This document shows positions 1 through 8,246 of a stretch of DNA of 38,704 bases, in pieces; position 1 is the first letter of the stretch, and every line of letters starts with the position of its first letter. The DNA lies in assembly GCF_004168285.1 (NCBI RefSeq), contig NZ_SEWF01000047.1, positions 1-38,704 of the forward strand, given 5' to 3'. The position numbers and the translations under genes are program-made. The notes under the pieces are model-generated. The model saw only the letters and a list, made by a program, of their open reading frames with translations. It did not search any database and was not told the DNA's origin. Origin of the DNA: Emticicia agri (GTDB taxonomy: Bacteria; Bacteroidota; Bacteroidia; Cytophagales; Spirosomataceae).

Positions 1-687
1 TTACAGAAAATTCATGTCAATCTTCGCAAGAAAGTCAGAGAGATTACCTTAGATATGGCTGCTAATATGGAATTAATTGCCAAAAGAACTTTCCCAAATG
101 CTACCAGAGTTACAGACCGTTTTCATGTACAAAAACTAGCCACAGAGGCTTTACAGGAAATCAGAATCAAACACAGATGGGAAGCACTGGATGCTGAAAA
201 TGATGCTATTGAATTGGCTAAGAAAACCGATACAGAATATGTCCCCATAGTACTCTCCAATGGAGATACTATCAAACAGCTACTAGCCAGAAGCAGATAT
301 GTCCTTTACAAAAAAGAGAAAGACTGGACTGAAAACCAAAAGCAAAGAGCTACTTTATTATTCGACCTGTACCCTGACATTAAGCAAGCCTATGACTTAA
401 CCATGAGTCTTTCTCATATCTTTGAGAATACCAATGATAAGCTATATGGCCTAACAAGACTGGCTAAATGGCACGAGAAAGTAAGACAGGCTGGTTTTAA
501 ATCGTTCAATACAGTAGCCAGGTCAATTCAGAACCATTATAAAACGATTGTAAACTTCTTTGAGAATAGAAGTACTAATGCTTCTGCTGAATCTTTTAAT
601 GCTAAAATCAAAGCATTCAGAAGCCAATTCAGAGGGGTGAAGAATATCCCTTTCTTTTTATACAGACTTACGCAAATCTATGCTTAG
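1..687 (+). CDS. ISL3/ISAon1-like transposase, 5' end cut by window edge
   Basis: The frame is open from base 1, so this is the C-terminal 228 residues of a DDE transposase, not a gene starting at the ATG at base 55. Three acidic residues fit the catalytic triad of the DDE_Tnp_ISL3 family: Asp at 52-54 (context LDMAANM), Asp at 115-117 (VTDRFHVQ) and Glu at 589-591 (ASAESFNAK). The VTDRFHVQKLA and RIKHRW stretches are the kind seen in Bacteroidota ISAon1-group transposases. It would cut and rejoin the ends of its own insertion sequence. Nothing in the visible part is broken, but the N-terminal half and left end are outside the window, so activity cannot be judged. The family name is from memory of motifs, not a search. 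Confidence 0.88.
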   Translation, partial: LQKIHVNLRKKVREITLDMAANMELIAKRTFPNATRVTDRFHVQKLATEALQEIRIKHRWEALDAENDAIELAKKTDTEYVPIVLSNGDTIKQLLARSRYVLYKKEKDWTENQKQRATLLFDLYPDIKQAYDLTMSLSHIFENTNDKLYGLTRLAKWHEKVRQAGFKSFNTVARSIQNHYKTIVNFFENRSTNASAESFNAKIKAFRSQFRGVKNIPFFLYRLTQIYA

Positions 688-726
688 ACTATACCTACCC
701 CACAGGTTTTAGGTTTGATCCTAAAC
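1..726 (+). mobile_element. Right part of an ISL3/ISAon1-like insertion sequence
   Basis: This is the transposase 3' region plus about 40 bases after its stop codon. At 706-726 lies a small hairpin (GTTTTAGG / CCTAAAC around TTTGAT) that may belong to the element end. The exact right boundary and any target duplication cannot be set, because the left end of the element is outside the window. The next gene, an arsenosugar glycosyltransferase, starts about 300 bases further on. Confidence 0.55.
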
Positions 727-1019
727 TTTACTAAAGTTAATTATCAGACAATTAAAAAAAAATCAAATTTTCGGTGCTACCGATAGCAAATAACCATACA
801 TAGATTGCCTATTAGCTCTATTCAAAGATTTTGATAGGATTAATTACCTTTTTATTCATTACCTCTGCTCCTTTAATCTATTTAGTTGTATGCTTTAGTG
901 AGGCATAGGACTATTCATTGACAATACACGCATCAACTTTCATTAAACAATCAATATATTTAAAAAGTATATAAAGCGTTACATTTATACAAATTAAACA
1001 ATCTTCAAAAACTCAATCA
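727..1019. other. Intergenic spacer between IS end and glycosyltransferase
   Basis: AT-rich non-coding stretch with no credible reading frame. It must hold the promoter of the glycosyltransferase at 1020. TACATTTA near 981-988 loosely resembles the Bacteroidota -7 element TAnnTTTG, but I see no convincing -33 partner, so I do not call a promoter. Confidence 0.5.
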
Positions 1020-1706
1020 ATGATTAGCATTATCATTCCTACTTATAATGAAGCTGAAAATATCGTTGGGCTTATTCAGTTTTTAAAAGATAACAGTAAT
1101 GGGTTAGTAAACGAAATCATCGTATCGGATGGAGGAAGCACTGATGAAACCCTTCATTTAGCCCAAAATACCGGTGCAAAAGCGATCCTTTCTCCACAAA
1201 CAGGTAGAGCAAACCAAATGAATTTTGGTGCATCACAAAGTACAGGAAGCCTCCTGTATTTTATTCATGCCGATACTTTCCCTCCTGCGTCATTTGCCAA
1301 TGACTTGCTACATTGCATGAATAATAATTTTAACTGTGGCAGGTACAGAACAAAGTTCGACAACTCGAATCTGCTTTTAAAATTCAATGAATTTTTTACT
1401 CGTTTTGACTGGTTTGTTTGTTACGGTGGAGATCAAACTTTCTTTATCACAAAGACGCTCTTTGAAAAAATTGGTGGCTTTAAGCCTGATATGAGAATCA
1501 TGGAAGATTATGAAATTGTGATGAGGGCAAGAAAAGCAGGTTATTATACAATCATTCCTAAAGCAGCAATTATTTCGGCCCGAAAGTATAAAAATAATAG
1601 TTGGATACGTGTACAGCTTGCCAATTATAGAATCATACAAATGTTTCATAATGGGGCTTCTCAGATAGAAATGGCAACTACTTACAAGAAACTGCTGAAT
1701 CCTTAA
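1020..1706 (+). CDS. Arsenosugar-type glycosyltransferase, GT2 fold (TIGR04283-like)
   Basis: 228-residue GT-A glycosyltransferase. The N-terminus IIIPTYNEAENI and the SDGGSTDET motif are the nucleotide-sugar binding part of family 2 enzymes. HADT (about residues 83-86) sits where the metal-binding DxD-type motif belongs, and GGDQTFF and MEDYEIVMR fit the acceptor/catalytic half. Length and sequence resemble the TIGR04283 family, which co-occurs with ArsS and is thought to add or transfer a sugar during arsenosugar assembly. The 3' end converges on a second arsenosugar glycosyltransferase (stop-to-stop gap 29 bases). It is the only gene of the locus on the + strand, so it needs its own promoter. 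The substrate is inferred from context only. Confidence 0.88.
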   Translation: MISIIIPTYNEAENIVGLIQFLKDNSNGLVNEIIVSDGGSTDETLHLAQNTGAKAILSPQTGRANQMNFGASQSTGSLLYFIHADTFPPASFANDLLHCMNNNFNCGRYRTKFDNSNLLLKFNEFFTRFDWFVCYGGDQTFFITKTLFEKIGGFKPDMRIMEDYEIVMRARKAGYYTIIPKAAIISARKYKNNSWIRVQLANYRIIQMFHNGASQIEMATTYKKLLNP

Positions 1707-1735
1707 ACTGCGTTAATCATTAAAGCCATCGAATT

Positions 1736-2329
1736 TTAAAGTAAATCTTTAAAAGGCAACCAATCTTCTATTGTATCAATATCAGAAAGTTGTTTTAATA
1801 CTGCATAAGAAAGGTTTAGTTCTGATATATTCTGCATAGTGTCCTGATAAACTGTCTCTGTACTCCATTGCTTATTTGTAAACAAACAAGCAAATGCTTT
1901 CTTCAATCCAAGTAAATAGTATCCTCCATCGAATGTTGGTCCGATAACGACCTCAGCCGAGTTTAATGTCAAAAACGCTTCTTCCACAATTTCGGTTTCT
2001 AATGCCGGACAATCGCTGCCAATAATGAGCACCTTACTATAGCCTTTGTCAAACAGATAAGTGAAAGCATTATACATTCTTTCGCCCAGGTCATTTCCTG
2101 TTTGCTGAACTTTGTGAAAGAGATCATTCTCCCATAAGTCATTGTTATTGATACCGTCTGCATAGAAAACAAACTTCTCAGCATCTGTATCTTTAATAAC
2201 TTTGTGCGTTTTTTTCAATAAGCTGGTATAGACCTGCAAAGCCTGCACATCTCCAATACCTTTTGCCAATCGTGTCTTTACCTTTCCTAATACAGGATTA
2301 CGCACAAATACAATGATTGCTTTTTGCAT
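1736..2329 (-). CDS. Arsenosugar-type glycosyltransferase, DUF2064 (TIGR04282-like)
   Basis: 197 residues with a nucleotidyltransferase/GT-A-like fold. The N-terminus VFVRNPVLGKVKTRLAK is the glycine/lysine-rich nucleotide-binding signature of DUF2064, followed by LIIGSDCPAL (metal/substrate site) and GPTFDGGYYLLGL. This matches the TIGR04282 family, found with ArsS and TIGR04283. It is the last gene of a minus-strand operon: its ATG lies only 4 bases after the arsS stop, so translation is probably coupled. Members are proposed to act in sugar attachment in arsenosugar formation; the exact step has not been worked out to my knowledge. Confidence 0.88.
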   Translation of the reverse strand: MQKAIIVFVRNPVLGKVKTRLAKGIGDVQALQVYTSLLKKTHKVIKDTDAEKFVFYADGINNNDLWENDLFHKVQQTGNDLGERMYNAFTYLFDKGYSKVLIIGSDCPALETEIVEEAFLTLNSAEVVIGPTFDGGYYLLGLKKAFACLFTNKQWSTETVYQDTMQNISELNLSYAVLKQLSDIDTIEDWLPFKDLL

Positions 2330-2333
2330 ATAT

Positions 2334-3389
2334 CTAAGCTACTGCTCCCCCACAACTGGAACCAGAACCAGCCGTGCAGCCATAACAATGTTGATTTAAT
2401 ATAATTGACCGATTTAGTAAGTCAGCAGCGTTAAATTGTGAAATATGCTCCTGACTAACCGCTACTTTCAAGTCAAGCATTTGGTTGAAGTCGCAATCGT
2501 ACATAAAACCATCCCAACCAATTGAAAGTGTGTTCCGGCACATCACATTTAAAGCGGCTGATGGATTAAAAGCTGTAATAAGCTTATCCATATATTTCTC
2601 ATAGTTACCAGTCCGCAGCAAATAGTCTAAATAACGACTGATAGGCATATTGGTGATGGTATAAAGATTGTTGAATACAATATTGAATTCCTTCTGTAAG
2701 GCTTCTTTGTATTCTTTTTCAAGCGTTGTCTGTGAGGCAGGTAAAAAAGCACCCGCAGGATTATAGACCAGATTTAATAGTAAATTGCTCCCCTCCACAC
2801 CATATCCAACCCGATTGAGTAACTGAAGTGCTTTGATGCTATCGCCGAATACCCCTGTTCCTCTTTGACGGTCTGTACGATCTTTAGAATAAAAAGGCAA
2901 CGAAGATACCACTTCAACCCTATGCTGTTTAAAAAAATCGGGCAAATCATGGTATTTCTTATTGGCGAGAATAATAGTCAGGTTACAACGAACAATGATA
3001 TGCTTGTTTAACTTTTTAATCTCTTCAATAAACCAACGGAAATGTGGATTCATCTCTGGTGCACCACCTGTTAAATCAACGGTTTTAAAAGAGGCATTGG
3101 CTTTGAGTACATCCAGACATTGCTGCATGGTTTCAACAGTCATGATTTCTTTTCTGTCGGGCCCGGCATCAACATGACAGTGCTGGCATACCTGATTACA
3201 CATTTTGCCAACATTTATCTGAAAAATTTCCAGTTGAGTTGGTTTTAATGGATAATGTTCTAAGGCTTCCAGTTTTTCAGTAAACAGTAGTTGTTTAGAT
3301 GAGTTATTCTGGTTAGTTCCTTGCTCAAGTATATCTATTTGTTGCTGTGTATTAGATAGAATACTTCCCTGTGCTTTCAGTGATTTCAT
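2334..3389 (-). CDS. arsS: Arsenosugar biosynthesis radical SAM protein ArsS
   Basis: 351-residue radical SAM enzyme. The [4Fe-4S] ligands are C64, C68 and C71 in the CNQVCQHC motif, followed by HVDAGPDRKE, characteristic of the ArsS branch. DLTGGAPEMNPHFR is the SAM-binding glycine-rich strand. The C-terminal part carries extra cysteines (CRNTLS, YDCDFNQ, CYGCTAGSGSSCGG) typical of the radical SAM/Cys-rich domain. In characterised homologues ArsS transfers a 5'-deoxyadenosyl group from SAM to dimethylarsenite, giving the precursor of oxo-arsenosugars. The gene lies 13 bases after the peroxidase-like gene and 4 before the DUF2064 gene, in one operon. The methyltransferase ArsM that makes dimethylarsenite is not in this window. 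Confidence 0.93.
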   Translation of the reverse strand: MKSLKAQGSILSNTQQQIDILEQGTNQNNSSKQLLFTEKLEALEHYPLKPTQLEIFQINVGKMCNQVCQHCHVDAGPDRKEIMTVETMQQCLDVLKANASFKTVDLTGGAPEMNPHFRWFIEEIKKLNKHIIVRCNLTIILANKKYHDLPDFFKQHRVEVVSSLPFYSKDRTDRQRGTGVFGDSIKALQLLNRVGYGVEGSNLLLNLVYNPAGAFLPASQTTLEKEYKEALQKEFNIVFNNLYTITNMPISRYLDYLLRTGNYEKYMDKLITAFNPSAALNVMCRNTLSIGWDGFMYDCDFNQMLDLKVAVSQEHISQFNAADLLNRSIILNQHCYGCTAGSGSSCGGAVA

Positions 3390-3402
3390 TGAGAATGCTC
3401 AT

Positions 3403-3738
3403 TTACATCGCTATTTCTTTTACCTTATTCATCATTTGTACCCCGTGTACCAGGGCTGCTCCCCCTTTAATGGCAGCGGCTACATGAACAGCCTCCATCA
3501 TTTGGGCTTCACTATAACCTTTTTCAAAGGCATCACTACTGTAAGCATCTATGCAGTAAGGACATTGTACTGCATGTGCAACGGCCAATGCTATTAATGA
3601 TTTTTCTTTGGCTGTCAAGCTGCTTTCGCCAAATACCTCTCCATACCAGGCGAAGAATTTATCGGCTAAGGGCTTCTGAAATTCGCCAATATTTCCAAAC
3701 TTGCCTAAATCTTCCGCATTGTAGTAATGATTTTCCAT
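3403..3738 (-). CDS. AhpD/carboxymuconolactone decarboxylase-like protein of the arsenosugar operon
   Basis: 111 residues. I take the ATG at 3738; the frame is also open from a TTG nine bases upstream, but the ATG product MENHYYNAEDLG reads as a natural start. The redox motif CPYC (C59, C62), followed by six residues and the S/D-rich helix DAYSSDAFEKG, is the AhpD-like peroxidase signature. It resembles the family annotated as arsenosugar biosynthesis-associated peroxidase-like. Likely cytoplasmic, no signal peptide. A role in keeping arsenic trivalent or in thiol redox control is plausible but is inference from its place between the TlpA-DUF547 and ArsS genes. Confidence 0.85.
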   Translation of the reverse strand: MENHYYNAEDLGKFGNIGEFQKPLADKFFAWYGEVFGESSLTAKEKSLIALAVAHAVQCPYCIDAYSSDAFEKGYSEAQMMEAVHVAAAIKGGAALVHGVQMMNKVKEIAM

Positions 3739-3747
3739 GATAATCAA

Positions 3748-4998
3748 TTAAAGTTTATAGTTATCTAAATATAATTCCCAATCATACTTTTTAAATTCAA
3801 TAGATGGATTGACCTTTTCAGGAATAATCTTTTTTGCTTTTAATAACTCAATCATTTCAGTCTTACCGCCAAAATCTCCACGAAACCAACTCATAATAGC
3901 AGGTAAATGTACTATATTATTTTTAGCATCATAACTGACTTCGCTTTTCAGATAAGCATCAGTAGCTAAATCTAATTGTGCGTTCAGGTTTTCCGGATTA
4001 TAAAAAGCAATGGGAGGACAGCTTTTAGCACCACAATTCAAGGCGAAATGAATGCGATAATCTACTTTTTCGACACGTAAATCCTCTTCTCTTTTATCAG
4101 GAAACCATCTGCTGAAATATCCCAAGCTCCATTTTGGTTTTGAATGACGTAAAATATCATGTTCTATCTGATCTAAACTAAACAATTGCCCTGCAATCCA
4201 TATTTGTTTGGCTTCAAAAAATGCACTTCTATCTTTATATTTATCAGGGTCTTTTTTTAGAATAACCTGCGTAAAACCATTATAGGCATTTATCCAGAAT
4301 GCTTTTTTTTCATCGTCTGTAACTAATCGCTTGACCAGTTCATGATAATTAAGTGTTTTCAGTTCTTGCAAAAGTTTATCTGTATTCTCTCCTGTTTTGG
4401 CTGAATAGACAAATGTTTGAGAAAGTTGAACAAACTTGTTTGATGATTTTAAATTGTTTGACATTCTACTGATTGGACTTACTACCGAACTGGACATAGA
4501 AGATTTTATCTTTTTTCCACTCAACCAGTCATTGATTATTTTTTCATTTAAACTGGCTGCATCCATAATGGCAATGATAGTTCCACTTTTATCAAGGATA
4601 ACCGTATAAGGAAAGGAAGCAGGCTTAAAAAGGTTGTTAAAAGTATTTTCTTTATCTATAACGACCGGAAACATAAATGGTTTACGTGCTTCTATAAATT
4701 TAGTCAGTTTTGCTTCTTCTTCATTAGAAACGAGAATAATGTTCAGGTTATCTTTAAAAGTAGTTTGTAATTGAGCTAAATGAGGTAATGCTTTGATACA
4801 AGGGGCGCACCACGTTCCAAAAAAATCTATGATAGTAATTTCTTTTTTAAACTCGTTCAACGAAAAGCCTTTTTTATCAGTATTAAGTACCCTGGTAATT
4901 GGAATATTCTTAACAATATCTCCCACTTTATACGCCTGTTGTGCATAGAGTTGAAAAATCAGAAATTGAAAAATTATTACCAGAGATTTTTTTTTCAT
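3748..4998 (-). CDS. Exported TlpA-like thioredoxin domain fused to DUF547
   Basis: 416 residues. An N-terminal signal peptide (LVIIFQFLIFQLYAQ) is followed by a TlpA/ResA-like thioredoxin domain (about 22-165) with the active site WCAPC at 63-67 and a cis-Pro loop around FPYTV (129-133). A Ser/Asn-rich linker (165-190) leads to a DUF547 domain (about 190-410) with FWINAYNG (234-241) and NCGAKSCPP (321-329). It is the first gene of the minus-strand arsenosugar operon, 9 bases before the AhpD-like gene. DUF547 has no established activity; its conserved Cys pair next to a periplasmic thioredoxin suggests redox pairing in the envelope. That function, and any link to arsenic, is inference from the fusion and operon. 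Confidence 0.87.
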   Translation of the reverse strand: MKKKSLVIIFQFLIFQLYAQQAYKVGDIVKNIPITRVLNTDKKGFSLNEFKKEITIIDFFGTWCAPCIKALPHLAQLQTTFKDNLNIILVSNEEEAKLTKFIEARKPFMFPVVIDKENTFNNLFKPASFPYTVILDKSGTIIAIMDAASLNEKIINDWLSGKKIKSSMSSSVVSPISRMSNNLKSSNKFVQLSQTFVYSAKTGENTDKLLQELKTLNYHELVKRLVTDDEKKAFWINAYNGFTQVILKKDPDKYKDRSAFFEAKQIWIAGQLFSLDQIEHDILRHSKPKWSLGYFSRWFPDKREEDLRVEKVDYRIHFALNCGAKSCPPIAFYNPENLNAQLDLATDAYLKSEVSYDAKNNIVHLPAIMSWFRGDFGGKTEMIELLKAKKIIPEKVNPSIEFKKYDWELYLDNYKL

Positions 4999-5218
4999 TT
5001 ACAGAGATAGGAATGAAACTTATTAATTGCATATACGGCATTTGGCAAGTAACAGTTTTATAAATCTCATAGAATTACTTATGTTACATGAGATTTCTTG
5101 CGAAAGTGACTAATGATTGAAAACGGTAGTAGCGTAATTATTCATTCAACTATTAGCATGGGATAGGTTTTTTAAACATTTATTCAGAAATTTGAAACAA
5201 AAAGCAGCTCGACTAAAA

Positions 5219-5950
5219 ATGAAAAAGCTCCCCCTGATTTTACTTATTCTATTCCCTCTTTTATGTAAAAGTCAAAATGCCACCATAAATAAATATTTTG
5301 ATGCAGGTATTCCCACTTTAAATAAAAGCTGGACGGCTCAGGAATATGTAAATGCCATAAACTTATTGGATAAATTAGCAAAAGAAGGTACGTTGGCGTT
5401 ACCAAGTACCAAGAACGAGACAAAAGATCTATTCTTCAAAATTTCAAACTTTGAGAATTACTGGTTTTTCAAATCTGAAGTAATCGGTTATCAGGATAAA
5501 ATGACCTTTCTTCTAATGGTTCAAAAGCCACTTCTGACTTTATATTTTACTTATATTTCAAGTGCCAAGGAAATCAATGGAGTGATTGATTACAGTACTG
5601 AAATGGTTTCTCTCCAGTTAATAGCTATAAAGTTAACAGACTTACAAATAGAATATACTGAAAAATTTATAGTCGCGAACCCAAATCTGACTAAAATTCA
5701 ACAAGATGGTTTACAGAAAATGAAGACTGGTTTGAACACTTTTATTTCAGGTAATATTGCAACGCTTAAAGATGAATACATTTATTATCTGGAAGACGAT
5801 ATTTGCAGATTAAGTAAAGTATTCTTTGATTTTTATAGGAAAAACAGGCTGCCTATTGATGAAATCTCAAGAAATGAATTTGACAAAAATATTAAGCTAA
5901 TGGGCGAAACACATAAGTTAGCTTGTGTAAAAAATCTGGCTAAGTTGTAG
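5219..5950 (+). CDS. Exported protein of unknown function
   Basis: 243 residues from the ATG at 5219; the frame is also open from a TTG at 5192, but the ATG begins a clean signal peptide (MKKLPLILLILFPLLCKSQ). The LLC could also be read as a lipobox, so it is either periplasmic or a lipoprotein. The mature part is mostly helical by eye, with charged and aromatic residues and no motif I recognise. It is transcribed away from the arsenosugar operon and its stop lies 15 bases from the convergent XRE gene. It has no visible operon partner. Confidence 0.7.
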   Translation: MKKLPLILLILFPLLCKSQNATINKYFDAGIPTLNKSWTAQEYVNAINLLDKLAKEGTLALPSTKNETKDLFFKISNFENYWFFKSEVIGYQDKMTFLLMVQKPLLTLYFTYISSAKEINGVIDYSTEMVSLQLIAIKLTDLQIEYTEKFIVANPNLTKIQQDGLQKMKTGLNTFISGNIATLKDEYIYYLEDDICRLSKVFFDFYRKNRLPIDEISRNEFDKNIKLMGETHKLACVKNLAKL

Positions 5951-5965
5951 TTTATATACTACTCA

Positions 5966-6175
5966 TTACCCTTCCTCCACATACTCCAAAACATCCCCAG
6001 GCTGGCAGTTGAGTACCTTGCAGATGGCTTCCAGCGTATCAAAACGAATGCCTTTGGCTTTGCCTGTTTTCAGGATAGATAAATTGACGGTGGTAATGCC
6101 GATTTTTTCTGCCAACTCTTTACTTTGCATCTTGCGTTTGGCAAGCATCACATCTACATTGATTATAATTGGCAT
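5966..6175 (-). CDS. Small XRE/Cro-type helix-turn-helix regulator
   Basis: 69 residues, almost entirely one Cro/CI-type HTH domain: KELAEKIGITTVNLSILKTG spans the second and recognition helices, then FDTLEAICKVLNCQPGDVLEY, a typical C-terminal signature of YozG-like regulators. It starts 3 bases after the stop of the DUF2975 gene, so the two are co-transcribed. This membrane protein plus YozG-like regulator pairing recurs in many bacteria, where the regulator probably controls its own operon or responds to the membrane partner. No targets can be named from the sequence. Confidence 0.9.
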   Translation of the reverse strand: MPIIINVDVMLAKRKMQSKELAEKIGITTVNLSILKTGKAKGIRFDTLEAICKVLNCQPGDVLEYVEEG

Positions 6176-6178
6176 ATC

Positions 6179-6694
6179 TCAAATAAATAAATCTTGTTCT
6201 TTCTGCAATTGTAAACCCTGTTTGAAAATAGCGGCAAAGAAATAGGCAAAAACGCCCAAAATGAAGTGCAAGATAATTAAAATAATAGCCATGTCGTCCA
6301 CTTCTGTAAAAATACTGGCAAACAATAAGGTCAGGCCTGGCAAAAAAAGATTTGCCCAGTAAAAGTACCGCAATTGTCTGATACCAAAATCTGTAAACAG
6401 TTTTGGCTGAAAGAATACCTTAAATATATTGCTGGCGAGCAGAAAGAACAATCCGTATAGCCCCAATACTAAAAGAAAATCAAAGATGATATACGGCATA
6501 TTGTAATCACCGTTCAGAAAAGGAGTATCTGTAAACGGGTACATGACATGAAAATACTTTTTGTTTTCTCTGAAACCCAACGACCAGCCTGTCAGTAAAC
6601 TAAAGGCTGAATAAGCCGTAGTGCCTAAATAGAAGAAAGCTAATACACGAGTAATGTAAAAAAGAATTTTAGAAATAATTTTTACTTTGTTCAT
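6179..6694 (-). CDS. DUF2975 membrane protein
   Basis: 171 residues with four predicted transmembrane helices (roughly 10-30, 57-77, 100-122 and 132-152), an arrangement typical of DUF2975. No catalytic motif is visible. It lies directly upstream of the XRE regulator and diverges from the ECF sigma gene across a 196-base region. Inference: it senses or transmits an envelope signal to the regulator, or is simply its regulated partner. The biochemical role of DUF2975 is not known. Confidence 0.85.
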   Translation of the reverse strand: MNKVKIISKILFYITRVLAFFYLGTTAYSAFSLLTGWSLGFRENKKYFHVMYPFTDTPFLNGDYNMPYIIFDFLLVLGLYGLFFLLASNIFKVFFQPKLFTDFGIRQLRYFYWANLFLPGLTLLFASIFTEVDDMAIILIILHFILGVFAYFFAAIFKQGLQLQKEQDLFI

Positions 6695-6840
6695 TTTTCA
6701 TAATTTTTTAAATATGGAGTAAAAATAAGGTTTAGTTATCATAAAACAATAATTAATTTATTTTCTACAATTATTATTCAACCTTCCGCTTAGTAGCTTT
6801 CTTCCTCTTATTTGAATGTTCTATTATTCCTCAAAAAAAA

Positions 6841-6858
6841 TTTTGTAATTTTTGTAAT
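6841..6858 (+). promoter_or_regulatory. Tandem TTTTGTAAT repeat in front of the ECF sigma gene
   Basis: The nonamer TTTTGTAAT occurs twice head to tail, 32 bases before the sigma factor ATG. It contains TTTG and TAAT pieces like those of Bacteroidota promoters and could be a promoter core or an autoregulatory site. The surrounding sequence is AT-rich, so chance is possible. Confidence 0.3.
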
Positions 6859-6890
6859 GACTTTCAGGCTCGGTCGTCTATGTTATTGAA

Positions 6891-7409
6891 ATGGATTTAA
6901 AAGTATTTACGCAATCGGTTCTTCAGCATCAATCCCGTCTTTTTCGGGTGGCAAAACTCTTCCTCAAGAATACTGAGGAGGCAGAAGACACTGTTCAGGA
7001 AATATTTTTAAAGCTATGGGATAAACGTCAGCAACTCGGGGCTTATAATAGTGTAGAAGCATTAGCAGTACAAATGACCAAAAACTTGTGTCTGGATAAA
7101 CTTAAATCTCATGATTATAACTATACCAGCACAGGTTTAGAAACAATTGAGGTAAATGCCAACACTTATACCCCACATGAGCAGACAGAGTTAGCCGATA
7201 GCAATGATTTACTAAAGAAAATCATTGACGATTTACCCGAACTTCAGAAAACGATTCTTCACCTTCGGGATGTAGAGGAATATTCGTTTGAAGAGATTGA
7301 ACAGATTACCGGACAGACCATCAATAATATCAGAGTCATATTGTCGAGAGCGCGCAAGAGTGTGAGAGACAGTTATTTAAAAACGAACAATTATGTATCA
7401 GGAAATTGA
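6891..7409 (+). CDS. ECF-type RNA polymerase sigma factor
   Basis: 172 residues with the two-domain ECF layout. Region 2 (about 12-75) includes AEDTVQEIFLKLWDKR, the core-binding and -10 recognition helix. Region 4 (about 107-160) includes LPELQKTILHLRDVEEYSFEEIEQITGQTINNIRVILSRAR (shown here only as its hallmark: an HTH for the -35 element). It overlaps the next gene by 17 bases, so the two are translated together. In Bacteroidota such a gene followed by a membrane protein with a short N-terminal segment is a sigma/anti-sigma pair. The downstream DUF4097 and serine hydrolase genes are likely regulon members. The inducing signal cannot be read from the sequence. Confidence 0.92.
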   Translation: MDLKVFTQSVLQHQSRLFRVAKLFLKNTEEAEDTVQEIFLKLWDKRQQLGAYNSVEALAVQMTKNLCLDKLKSHDYNYTSTGLETIEVNANTYTPHEQTELADSNDLLKKIIDDLPELQKTILHLRDVEEYSFEEIEQITGQTINNIRVILSRARKSVRDSYLKTNNYVSGN

Positions 7410-8142
7410 AAAATTGCTAGAGAAATATTATGAAGGTGAAACCACACTCCAGGAAGAAAAGTATATCAAAGAGTTTTTCAGTAAAGCAGAGGTGCCAACA
7501 CATTTGCAGCACCACATAGCCGAGTTTGCGTATTACCGACACGCGGCAAAGGAGACACCCTCGAAAAATCTGAATGAAGTATTACTCAGTAAGATTGAAA
7601 AGAAAGGCCGAATCATTCAGTTCAGAACTGTAAGTCTGCGGATAGCGGCAGGATTAGCCCTATTGATAGGGGGTTTTGCTGTAGGATATGCCTATAATAA
7701 CCGTGGGGGCGAAATAACTATCATTGAAAGCAAGCCCGAAACAGTCATGAAGCAAAGCCTGCAATTTGAGCAGGTAAGTCTGAAATCGGCGAGCGAAAGG
7801 ATTGAGGCAGTAAACCAGAGTCTGAAACTGAAAGCATTAGACCAGGATTTGACCCAATTGCTGATTAATACGCTGAATTTCGACGATAACGTGAATGTAC
7901 GTTTGGCCGCTGCTCAGGCATTGGCACGTTTTGAAGACGAGCCTTTGGTAAGAGAAGGACTGATTCAATCGCTTAAAATTCAGACCGACCCGAATATTCA
8001 GATAACACTCATTGAATTACTGGTAATGATGAAAGAAAAACGAGCTTCGCAAACACTGGAGCAACTTTCGCAGGACGGCAATGTAATGGATGTAGTGCGT
8101 ATGAAAGCACAGGAAGGGGCAGCCCAATTAATAACTTTATAA
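7393..8142 (+). CDS. Membrane-anchored HEAT-repeat protein, probable anti-sigma factor
   Basis: 249 residues. The N-terminal cytoplasmic part (1-75) starts EIEKLLEKYYEGETTLQEE, a pattern common at the start of Bacteroidota anti-sigma proteins. One transmembrane helix follows (about 80-100, SLRIAAGLALLIGGFAVGYA), then a periplasmic part whose last 90 residues contain HEAT-like repeats (VRLAAAQALARFEDEPLV and the following helices). The 17-base overlap with the sigma gene and this topology suggest that the N-terminus holds the sigma factor while the periplasmic HEAT domain senses or binds a partner. No zinc-binding HxxxCxxC is present, so it is not a classical ZAS anti-sigma factor. The anti-sigma role is inference. 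Confidence 0.82.
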   Translation: MYQEIEKLLEKYYEGETTLQEEKYIKEFFSKAEVPTHLQHHIAEFAYYRHAAKETPSKNLNEVLLSKIEKKGRIIQFRTVSLRIAAGLALLIGGFAVGYAYNNRGGEITIIESKPETVMKQSLQFEQVSLKSASERIEAVNQSLKLKALDQDLTQLLINTLNFDDNVNVRLAAAQALARFEDEPLVREGLIQSLKIQTDPNIQITLIELLVMMKEKRASQTLEQLSQDGNVMDVVRMKAQEGAAQLITL

Positions 8143-8246
8143 ACAATTAATAATTAAACCGATTTCCGAAGAAATGTAAGGCCTTGTTCAGCAGGAAATC
8201 ACAAGTAAACCAATCAATTTTCAGAATTATCTAAAAGCATATTACA

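Noticed and set aside
5192-5218. TTG start extending the exported protein at 5219 upstream.
   Set aside because: The extra residues are charged and would bury the signal peptide; the ATG at 5219 gives a normal exported N-terminus.
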